From Streptosporangium sp040640155 (GTDB taxonomy: Bacteria > Actinomycetota > Actinomycetes > Streptosporangiales > Streptosporangiaceae), in the NCBI RefSeq assembly GCF_040640155.1, contig NZ_JBFABE010000005.1, forward strand, positions 1-64,000: 64,000 nucleotides of DNA, written 5' to 3'. The position numbers were made by a program, and so were the translations under genes. How positions within the stretch are numbered: position 1 is the stretch's first letter; every line of letters starts with the position of its first letter. Below, piece by piece: positions 7,863-14,639 of the stretch. The notes below the pieces were generated by a model. That model was not told the DNA's origin and did no database searches. It saw nothing but the letters and a program-made list of their open reading frames with translations.

Positions 7863-7886
7863 TTCATTGTTGCCTCGTTGCGGGGG

Positions 7887-9425
7887 TCACTTCCTCGGCG
7901 TGATGATGACCCGTTCATGGATGGGGGGCCTTCGTCCGCGTCCGACCGGAACCAAAGTGATCGTTGCCAGTAGCTTGATGATCTCGCGTTTGTGGCCCAA
8001 CGTCAGACTCTCCCACGTCTTGGCGACGTCGGTGGTGGACACGAAGTCAGCCAGCGGGCTCTGTGCGGACGCCTCGGACAGGTCGGCGTGGATGGCGCTG
8101 ATCCGTGCCTCTAGCGTTGCCGTGATCGTCGCAAGCTGGCTGGCATCGATCGCCCGTTGGCCAAACAGGAGGGCCGCGTCCTGCTTCTGTGCCTCAAGGG
8201 TTACCAGTTCATCCCGTAGTGCCTGGATGTCCAGATCGGGGCGTGTGGTGGGCAGTAGCTCGGCGACGTCTGCCCGTGACAGGCGCGCGATCATGACGTC
8301 TTGTACGTACCTGTCGGTCTCGATGGCCGGGGTGGAGCAGTGTCCCTTTGAGCCGCACCGGTAGTAGGGGCTTCCCGCGATGTATCGCACGCGGCCCGTA
8401 GAGCCGTCGTTACACAAGCCGCACTGAGCAATGAGGCTGTTTAACCACTTGGGCGTGTTCCCGGCGGCGGTCTTGCGCGCGGGGTCTTTAAAGATGGTGA
8501 TGATCGCTTGGCGGCGGTCTTCCTCGATGATCGGCGTGTAGGCGTTCCTTTTTACGATCTCGCCGTTATAGACGGTGTGGCCGGACACGCGGGGGTTTGT
8601 CAGAATCTGGATGATCGTACGGGAGTGCCATCCCTGGATCTCGATCTCCTTGCCCTTGCGTCGCAGGGTCCGCCCGTCCGTCTCGGCTGGGGTCGGCACG
8701 TTACGCCGGGCAAGATCGGCGAGTATCTGATTCATCGGGATTCCGGCCAGTACCGCCTGTTCCCATCGCTTGATCTCGGCTGCCTCTTTCGGGTTGTGCT
8801 GGCTCATATCGAGAACGGGCCGGTCTTCATAGACTCGATCGGCCACGGGGGCTTTGGGGTTGACGCACACAGACCTAACACGGCCGGTGTCCACTCCCCA
8901 CCCGTAGGGCCGGACTCCTCCGCCCCATACGCCTTGCCTGGCCTGGCGCTTGCGGGCGTCGGTGACTCGCTCGCCTCGGTGGTCGCTCTCGTACTCGGCG
9001 TTCAGCGTGTCGTTGATCAGGTCTTTGCGACCGGCGGCCTTGTTGAGGTTGTAGAAAGAACCCTTCATGCCGCTGTAGAGCTTGACGTTATGGGCACGCG
9101 CGATCTTGATGAATCGCGATACCTCCTCAACTGAACGGTGTAGGCGGTCGGCATGCCGGACGATGATCAAACCGATCCGGTCGGCTTCCATGTCGGCAAG
9201 GAGATTCATGTAATCCGGGCGCTCGACGCCGGAGAATGCCGAGACGTCATTGTCCACGTAGGAGTGAGAGATCGTCTCCCCTAGCTCGTCGGCGGACATT
9301 TCGTTCTCGTGCTGCTGGGTCTCTACCCCTTCGCCTGCGCCGCGCTTGTCGTGGGAGATGCGAGAGTAATCAACGGTCATCCTGCGCTTGGTCGTCTGGA
9401 TGCTCTTTTCCAGTACGCGACTCAC
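7887..9425 (-). CDS. int: Large serine integrase
   Basis: This 512-residue large serine recombinase starts at GTG 9425 with GGGAGG upstream; an internal ATG (residue 16) just precedes the domain. The N-terminal catalytic domain has the motif Y20-S-R22-I-S24 with S24 as nucleophile, and later IIVRHADRLHRS. It is followed by the recombinase domain (GGGVRPYGW, PSVSG-like VSGHTVYNGE) and a Cys4-type zinc ribbon (CGLC...YYRCGSKGHC, ~340-370). The helical tail matches the coiled-coil region that sets integration versus excision direction. It would recombine attP with attB without host factors. It lies right beside the attachment junction, as expected. No excisionase-like recombination directionality factor is recognisable in the window. 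Confidence 0.9.
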   Translation of the reverse strand: MSRVLEKSIQTTKRRMTVDYSRISHDKRGAGEGVETQQHENEMSADELGETISHSYVDNDVSAFSGVERPDYMNLLADMEADRIGLIIVRHADRLHRSVEEVSRFIKIARAHNVKLYSGMKGSFYNLNKAAGRKDLINDTLNAEYESDHRGERVTDARKRQARQGVWGGGVRPYGWGVDTGRVRSVCVNPKAPVADRVYEDRPVLDMSQHNPKEAAEIKRWEQAVLAGIPMNQILADLARRNVPTPAETDGRTLRRKGKEIEIQGWHSRTIIQILTNPRVSGHTVYNGEIVKRNAYTPIIEEDRRQAIITIFKDPARKTAAGNTPKWLNSLIAQCGLCNDGSTGRVRYIAGSPYYRCGSKGHCSTPAIETDRYVQDVMIARLSRADVAELLPTTRPDLDIQALRDELVTLEAQKQDAALLFGQRAIDASQLATITATLEARISAIHADLSEASAQSPLADFVSTTDVAKTWESLTLGHKREIIKLLATITLVPVGRGRRPPIHERVIITPRK

Positions 9426-9471
9426 CAGTGCCCTCCCCGTGTCCGGCTTTTCTTTATATGCCCCAATTTAT

Positions 9472-9497
9472 TAGCCGGGAAGACGACCACGATGCGA
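9472..9497. other. Attachment-site junction in ABC ATPase P-loop codons
   Basis: Left of ~9472 the sequence is AT-rich (TTTCTTTATATG, AATTTATTAG), typical of element ends. From GCCGGGAAGACGACCACGATG it encodes A-G-K-T-T-T-M, the Walker A motif of an ABC ATPase that continues in frame for 260 residues. The crossover core therefore lies in or next to these codons. Whether it is attL or attR by convention, and the exact core dinucleotide, cannot be fixed without the left end. Confidence 0.7.
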
Positions 9498-10280
9498 ATG
9501 ATCCTGGGGCTCGACGCCCCCACCGGCGGCACCGCGACGATCCGCGGGCGCCGCTACGCCGACCTTCCCTTCCCCCTGCGCGAGGTGGGGGCCCTGCTGG
9601 ACGCCCGCGCGGCCCACCCCGGCCGCCGCGTCCTCGACCACCTGCTCTGCCTGGCGTACGGCAACGGCATCACGCGGAGCCGGGCCGAGGAGGTCCTGGA
9701 GTTCGTCGGCCTCCAGGAGATCGCCGGCCGCCGGGCGGGGACCCTCTCCCTGGGCATGAGCCAGCGGCTCGGCATCGCCGCGGCCCTGCTCGGCGACCCC
9801 GCGGTGCTGATGTTCGACGAGCCGGTCAACGGCCTCGACCCCGAGGGCATCAGATGGATCCGCACCCTGATGCGGGACCTGGCCGCCGAGGGCCGCACCG
9901 TGCTGGTCTCCAGCCACCTGATGAGCGAGATGGCGCTGACCGCCGACCACCTGGTCGTCATCGGCCGCGGCCGGCTCATCGCCGACACCGGGCTGGAGGC
10001 GTTCACGCGCTCGACCGGGCACCGGACCGTGCTGGTGCGCACCCCGGACGCCGACGAGCTCGCCCACCGGCTGCGCGACGCCGGCGCGTCCGTACGGCCC
10101 GGCACCCGGGACACCCTGGTGGTGGAGGGGCTGGAGGGCGCGGACATCGGCCAGATCGCGATGTCGCACCGGGTGGTGCTGCACGAGCTGACACCGCGCC
10201 GGTCCTCCCTGGAGGAGGCGTACATGGACCTCACCCGCGACAGCGTGGAGTTCGGCGTCCTGGAAGGAGCCGGGCGATGA
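9474..10280 (+). pseudogene. ABC transporter ATPase, N-terminus removed by element insertion
   Basis: The remaining ~268 residues begin at the P-loop (GKTTTMRMILGLDAPTGG). They include the signature TLSLGMSQRLGIAAAL, Walker B AVLMFDEPVNGLDPEG and the switch VLVSSHLMSEM. DrrA/NatA-type ATPases have about 40-45 residues before this point; these are missing because the mobile element sits there. The frame runs back into element DNA (antisense to int) to an ATG at 9309, so a hybrid protein with intact Walker A Lys is formally possible, but there is no ribosome-binding site. It overlaps the permease by ATGA. Excision would restore the gene. Confidence 0.8.
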
Positions 10281-11194
10281 GCGCGTCCCCCGCGTCTTCC
10301 GCGTCTTCCGCGTCTTCCGGATCTCCCAGGCCTTCCCGATCCCTAGGGTCCGCCGGACCTTCCGGGGCGGCGGGGGCTTCCGGATCCGCCGGCGGGCAGG
10401 TCCGGAGGCTCTCCGGCGGATTCATCGGCGATGTCCTGCGTTCGGAGTGGACCAAGTTCCGCAGCATCCGCTCCACCGTGTACGTGCTGGCCGGCGCGTT
10501 CCTGGTCGCCGGTTGCTACGCCTTCCTGTTCGGCACCGCCAACGGCCGGGCCTACGCGGCGGGCTCGGCCGCGGAGCGGGCCTCCTTCGCCCCCGTCGAC
10601 TCCGCGTTCCGCGGTCTGATGCTCGCCCAGCTACTGGTCAGCGCGACGGGCGCACTCGTCGTGACCTGCGAGTACGCCTCGGGCACGATGCGGACCAGTG
10701 CCGTCGTCGTGCCGTGGCGCGGGCGCCTCGTCATCGGCAAGGCCGTCCTGGTGGCCCTGGTCATGCTCGTCTGCGGGCCGCTCGTCATCCTCGTCTCCGT
10801 CCTGGTCAGCCAGGCGGCGCTGGCCGCGCAGGGCGCTCCGAGCCTCGCCCCGGCCGATCCGGGCGTACCGTGGATGATCGCCGGCGGTGGGCTCTACATG
10901 ACCGCGATCGGCCTGTACGGCGTCGCCATGGGTTTCCTGCTCCGCAGGACCGCGGGCGCGGTCAGCCTCGGGTCGTTCCTGCTGTTGCTCCCGGCCATGG
11001 CCCCGCTGTTCCCCGAGGGCGTGGCCGGATGGGTGCTGACCTACTGGCCGACCAGCGCGGGCGGGCGCGTCTTCGCGCTCGACCCCCCGATTCCCGGCGC
11101 GCTCTCCCCGGCGGCGGGTTTCTCGGTGCTCGCCGGGACCGTGCTGGCCCTGCTCGTGGCCGCGTCCGCCCTGTTCCGGTCGCGGGACGTCTGA
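10277..11194 (+). CDS. ABC-2 type permease, partner of the disrupted ATPase
   Basis: ATG 10277 overlaps the ATPase stop (ATGA). The 305-residue protein begins with a ~50-residue Ser/Ala/Gly/Pro tail encoded by short tandem repeats (GCGTCTTCC units at about 10287-10320). It then has LRSEWTKFRSIRSTVYVL, the canonical start of actinobacterial ABC-2 permeases of the TycZ/BcrB type, and six predicted membrane segments. Such exporters often confer resistance to peptides or lipids and are controlled by the adjacent two-component system. With its ATPase interrupted, the exporter is probably inactive while the element is integrated. Confidence 0.8.
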   Translation: MSASPASSASSASSGSPRPSRSLGSAGPSGAAGASGSAGGQVRRLSGGFIGDVLRSEWTKFRSIRSTVYVLAGAFLVAGCYAFLFGTANGRAYAAGSAAERASFAPVDSAFRGLMLAQLLVSATGALVVTCEYASGTMRTSAVVVPWRGRLVIGKAVLVALVMLVCGPLVILVSVLVSQAALAAQGAPSLAPADPGVPWMIAGGGLYMTAIGLYGVAMGFLLRRTAGAVSLGSFLLLLPAMAPLFPEGVAGWVLTYWPTSAGGRVFALDPPIPGALSPAAGFSVLAGTVLALLVAASALFRSRDV

Positions 11195-11308
11195 CGCCCG
11201 CCCGGCGCACGCCCACGGCACCCCGGACCCGGCGGGCGCGGCGTGCCCGTCCCTATCCTCGGGAGAAGGGCACGCCCGGAGAGCACCGGGGCCCGTGAAG
11301 GGGAACCC

Positions 11309-12022
11309 ATGGACGACGGACACCGGCTGCTGGTGGTCGACGACGAGCCCGTGGTGCGGGAGCTGCTCTCGGCCACCCTGCGCTTCGCCGGCTACACGGT
11401 CGGCTCCGCCGCCACCGGGGCCGAGGCCCTGGAGGCCGCCTGGCACGAACCGCCGGACCTGGTGCTGCTCGACGTGATGTTGCCGGACATGGACGGCTTC
11501 GAGGTCATCCGCCGCCTCAGGGAACTCCCCGGACCGCCGGGGGGCGGCCGTCCCGGCCAGGTGCCCGTGCTGTTCCTCACCGCCCGCGACGCCGCGCAGG
11601 ACAAGGTCAACGGACTCCGGCTGGGGGGCGACGACTACGTGACCAAGCCGTTCGACCTGCGGGAGCTGCTCGCCCGGATCGAGGCCGTGCTCCGCCGCAG
11701 CGGGGTGCTCCCCGACGACCGGACACTGCGGGTGGGCGACCTGGAGGTCGAGCCCGACGGTCACCGGGTGACCAGGGCCGGACGGTCCGTGCGGCTGTCG
11801 CCCACCGAGTTCCGGCTGCTGCACTACCTGATCCTGAACGCCGGGAAGGTGGTCTCCAAGGCGCAGATCCTGGAGCACGTCTGGCGCTACGACTTCGCCG
11901 GCGACTCCAGCATCGTCGACACCTATGTGAGCTACCTGCGGCGCAAGGCCGACACCGTCGGACCCAAGCTCATCCACACCGTGCACGGCGTGGGCTACGT
12001 GCTGCGCGAGCCCCGGCCGTGA
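11309..12022 (+). CDS. OmpR/PhoB-family response regulator
   Basis: The 237-residue protein starts at ATG 11309. The receiver domain (about 6-125) has the acidic pair D-D near residue 10, phospho-acceptor D55 (LLDVMLPD) and the K in TKPF. The C-terminal winged helix (about 140-235) has LSPTEFRLLHYLILNAGKVVSK and the VDTYVSYLRRKAD recognition region. The stop overlaps the kinase GTG by four bases (GTGA). It likely controls the upstream ABC exporter in response to the partner kinase. Confidence 0.9.
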   Translation: MDDGHRLLVVDDEPVVRELLSATLRFAGYTVGSAATGAEALEAAWHEPPDLVLLDVMLPDMDGFEVIRRLRELPGPPGGGRPGQVPVLFLTARDAAQDKVNGLRLGGDDYVTKPFDLRELLARIEAVLRRSGVLPDDRTLRVGDLEVEPDGHRVTRAGRSVRLSPTEFRLLHYLILNAGKVVSKAQILEHVWRYDFAGDSSIVDTYVSYLRRKADTVGPKLIHTVHGVGYVLREPRP

Positions 12023-13611
12023 CGGGGGCCGCGGCGCGGTCGAGGGGGCTGTCGCTCCGCGCCCGCCTCCTGCTGATCACGACGGCCCTGCTGGCGGCCG
12101 GGCTGGCGGTGAGCAGCGTGGTCGCGATCGCCACCCTCCGGTCCCACCTGATCGACCGGGTCGACGAGCGGCTGGTACCGCTCGCCACGGTGCTCTCCCG
12201 GCTGTCGCCGGAACTGCTCCCCGCGTCCCGTTCCGGCGTGCCGCGGACGCGGTCCCCGATCGGGCTGGACCTGTTCGACCGGGCGTACGTCGCCCTGCTC
12301 GCCCCCGACGGGACGCTCCGGGACCACCGGATGCTGCCGGACGGGGACCCGGGCCGGGGGCCGCTGCTCCCGGCGCTCGACGCCGCGGCCGTCACCCGGT
12401 CCGGGGGCAGGCCCTTCGACGTACCGGGAAGGGCCGGCGACGGGAGCTGGCGCGTCCTCGCGGTGCCGCGGGCCGCCCCGTGGCCGTCGCCGGACGGGGC
12501 GGCGGTCGGGTCGCCGGACGGGGCGGCGGTCGGGTCGCCGGACGGGGCGGCGGCGCGGGGCGGCGACGGCGTCGTGGTGGTGGCCGTGTCGCTGGAGGGG
12601 GTGAGATCCACTCTCGGCCGGTTGGCCCTGGTCTGCCTGGTCACCGCGGTCGTCCTGCTGACCCTGCTGGCCGTCGCCGGCTGGTTCGCCGTACGCGCGG
12701 GGCTGCGGCCGCTGCGCAGGATCGAGGAGACCGTCGCCCTCGCCGAGGGCGGCGACCTGTCCCGCAGGGTTCCCGGCCTGGCCGCGCCCGGCACCGAGGT
12801 GGGTCGCCTGTCGGACGCCCTCAACGGCATGCTCGCCCAGCTCGAGAGGGCCTTCGCCGACCGGGAGGAGTCGGAGGCGCGGATGCGGCGCTTCGTCGCG
12901 GACGCGGGCCACGAGCTGCGCACACCGCTGTTCGGGATCAAGGGCTTCTCCGAGCTGCACCGGATGGGCGGCCTGCCGGACGTCGACCGGGCCATGACCC
13001 GCATCGAGAGCGAGGCGGGGCGCCTGGTCCGCCTGGTCGAGGACCTGCTCCTGCTGGCCCGGCTGGACGAGGGCGAGAGCGCCCTGCGGATGGAACTCGC
13101 CCCCATGGACCTGCGGACGCTCGCCGCCGACGCCCACCACGACCTGCTCGCGCTGAGTCCCGCCCGCCCGGTCGCCCTGACCGGCCCGCGCGGCGGCCCC
13201 GCCGAGGCGGCGCCGGTCCTCGGGGACGAGGCCAGGTTGCGGCAGGTGGTGACGAACCTCGTCGCCAACGCCGTCACCCACACCCCGCCGGACGCCCCGG
13301 TGCGGATCGGCGTCGGCACGGACGGGGAGGAGGCCGTGCTCGTGATCGAGGACGGCGGCCCCGGGATGACCGCCGGGCAGGCGGCCCGCGTGTTCGACCG
13401 CTTCTACCGGGTGGACGGTTCACGCAGCCGCGACGCCGGGGGTGGGGCGGGCCTGGGGCTGGCCATCGTCCGCTCCATGGTGGCCGCGCACGGCGGCCGG
13501 GTGGAACTGCGCACCGCCCCGGGCCGGGGCGCCCGCTTCCGGGTGATCCTTCCATCGCACCCCGGACGCGGCGACCGGCCGGCACGCCGCCACCCGGAGC
13601 GCGATCCTTGA
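12019..13611 (+). CDS. Sensor histidine kinase paired with the OmpR-type regulator
   Basis: The 530-residue kinase has an N-terminal membrane helix (13-35), a ~150-residue extracellular loop and a second helix (~205-230). A HAMP linker is followed by HisKA with H298 in DAGHELRTP, then an HATPase domain with N-box NLVANAVTHTP, GGPGM and GAGLGLAIV. The extracellular loop contains a threefold direct repeat (DGAAVGSP units) encoded by 24-bp tandem repeats at about 12484-12555, a likely site of copy-number variation. Translationally coupled to the regulator. Confidence 0.9.
   Translation: MTGAAARSRGLSLRARLLLITTALLAAGLAVSSVVAIATLRSHLIDRVDERLVPLATVLSRLSPELLPASRSGVPRTRSPIGLDLFDRAYVALLAPDGTLRDHRMLPDGDPGRGPLLPALDAAAVTRSGGRPFDVPGRAGDGSWRVLAVPRAAPWPSPDGAAVGSPDGAAVGSPDGAAARGGDGVVVVAVSLEGVRSTLGRLALVCLVTAVVLLTLLAVAGWFAVRAGLRPLRRIEETVALAEGGDLSRRVPGLAAPGTEVGRLSDALNGMLAQLERAFADREESEARMRRFVADAGHELRTPLFGIKGFSELHRMGGLPDVDRAMTRIESEAGRLVRLVEDLLLLARLDEGESALRMELAPMDLRTLAADAHHDLLALSPARPVALTGPRGGPAEAAPVLGDEARLRQVVTNLVANAVTHTPPDAPVRIGVGTDGEEAVLVIEDGGPGMTAGQAARVFDRFYRVDGSRSRDAGGGAGLGLAIVRSMVAAHGGRVELRTAPGRGARFRVILPSHPGRGDRPARRHPERDP
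12484..12555 (+). repeat. Three 24-bp tandem repeats inside the kinase gene
   Basis: The unit GTCGCCGGACGGGGCGGCGG plus four bases is repeated three times in frame, giving SPDGAAVG-type repeats in the extracellular loop. As 24 is a multiple of three, slippage would change loop length without breaking the frame. Confidence 0.7.
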
Positions 13612-13704
13612 CGTGACCTTGGAACACGAGGGCGATTACCCAGGGTGATTACGGCGCACGAGGTCACATGCCAGTCAACCCTCAACAGTCACGGGAGCAA
13701 CCTC

Positions 13705-14139
13705 ATGCACACCCGAACCATCACGACGGTGGCCGCCCTCGGCCTTCTCGCCACCCTCACCACGGCCGGCGCGGCCACCGCGTCCGTGTCCGTCGCCCCG
13801 GCCCCCTGCGCGCAGGAGCATCTCGCGCTGCTGAACGCCGAGGACGCCCTCGTCAACGTCGACGCCCGTCCGGAGGTCAAGGCGGCCCACGCCGCCCTGG
13901 TGAAGGCCGGCGGCACGGCGAACGTCGAGCAGCTCTCCCAGAGGATGGCCCTGCAGGAGCTGGGGATCAAGACGCCGTCGCTCGACGCCTCCACGAAGAA
14001 GGCGGTGGACGCCTACAACACCGCCCGGACCAGGTACGTGCAGGTACGCGAGGCGACGCTGCTGAAGATCGCACCGCAGCGGCAGAACGCCAGGAACGCG
14101 CTCAAGCGGTGCCTCACCATGCACGCCGGCCGCGGCTGA
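13705..14139 (+). CDS. Small secreted helical protein
   Basis: ATG 13705 has a GGGAG at 13693-13697. The first ~28 residues form a signal peptide (TVAALGLLATLTTAGAATAS) with a likely AxA-type cleavage before VSVAPAPC. The mature ~115 residues are charged and helical, with one Cys near each end (possible disulfide), and carry no domain I recognise. It lies downstream of the two-component system on the same strand but 93 bp away, so it is probably transcribed separately. Function unknown. Confidence 0.7.
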   Translation: MHTRTITTVAALGLLATLTTAGAATASVSVAPAPCAQEHLALLNAEDALVNVDARPEVKAAHAALVKAGGTANVEQLSQRMALQELGIKTPSLDASTKKAVDAYNTARTRYVQVREATLLKIAPQRQNARNALKRCLTMHAGRG

Positions 14140-14154
14140 GCGTACGACACGGGC

Positions 14155-14282
14155 ACGGCGTGTGACACGGGCCCGAACGCGTGACACGAACAAGGTCTGC
14201 GACACGGGTCCGAACGCGTGACACGAACAAGGTCTGCGACACGGGTCCGAACGTGTGACACGGGCCCGAGCGCGTGACACGG
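14155..14282. repeat. GTGACACG-type repeat tract with two exact 37-bp units
   Basis: Two identical 37-bp units (14174-14210 and 14211-14247), each starting CGAACGCGTGACACGAACAA, are flanked by partial copies. The short motif (G/C)GACACG(G/A) occurs seven times at roughly 18-bp spacing. It could bind a regulator or be a slippage-generated array. Confidence 0.7.
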
Positions 14283-14343
14283 GCCGGAGTCCCCGGACAC
14301 CGGGGATCGGGACGACGTCCTCCCGGTGGGCGGGGACTCCGGC
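14283..14343. terminator. Long stem-loop after the repeat tract
   Basis: GCCGGAGTCCCCG (14283-14295) and CGGGGACTCCGGC (14331-14343) are perfectly complementary over 13 bp, with a 35-nt loop that holds smaller hairpins. It is placed to terminate the 13705 transcript and insulate the lyase promoter. No T-run. Confidence 0.5.
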
Positions 14344-14393
14344 GGCCCTCCGGCGCTCGGAACCTCGGCGGTCTCCCGCCCGGAGGGGAACCC

Positions 14394-14407
14394 GGAAAGC
14401 GCTTACC
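14394..14407. promoter_or_regulatory. LacI-family-type operator GGAAAGCGCTTACC
   Basis: The core AAGCGCTT (14397-14404) is a perfect palindrome, and the element fits the AARCGYTT pattern bound by catabolic LacI/GalR regulators. It lies about 64 bp upstream of the lyase -35 box. This fits substrate-induced control; the regulator is not in the window. Confidence 0.5.
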
Positions 14408-14470
14408 CCATATGTCCTCATTAATACTTAAAAGTCCATTTATCAAGGACAAGCGAGCAAAAAACGCTTC

Positions 14471-14499
14471 TTGACAAGGCTTTACGGCGCCAATAGCCT
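14471..14499 (+). promoter_or_regulatory. Vegetative promoter of the rhamnogalacturonan lyase
   Basis: TTGACA (14471-14476), a 17-bp spacer and TAGCCT (14494-14499) match the actinobacterial housekeeping sigma consensus. The region is unusually AT-rich for this genome. The start codon is 140 bp downstream, leaving a long leader. Confidence 0.7.
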
Positions 14500-14639
14500 C
14501 CGCCTTATTGTATCGATTTAATCCGCCTGGAGACGCGAGTGAACCCCCGGACCCGCCGATCCTCACGCATCGGGCGGGCACGGGTGGTAGCGCGGAAGGA
14601 TCACGTCCCCGAGCGGTCCTGACCCAGGGAGCCCCTGAC

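Larger units (their letters stand above)
1..9480. mobile_element. Actinomycete integrative and conjugative element (right part)
   Basis: The block holds the usual AICE set in the usual order: Pra-like activator, TraB/FtsK translocase, RepSA-type replication initiator, a run of small membrane proteins and an integrase. The right boundary is placed where the sequence after the integrase promoter becomes the coding sequence of an ABC-transporter ATPase beginning at its P-loop. The left boundary is outside the window. Most described AICEs use tyrosine integrases and tRNA sites; this one uses a large serine integrase and a protein-coding site. Confidence 0.85.

Noticed and set aside
14155..14282. 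CRISPR array
   Set aside because: Units are contiguous tandem copies without spacers and there are no cas genes.
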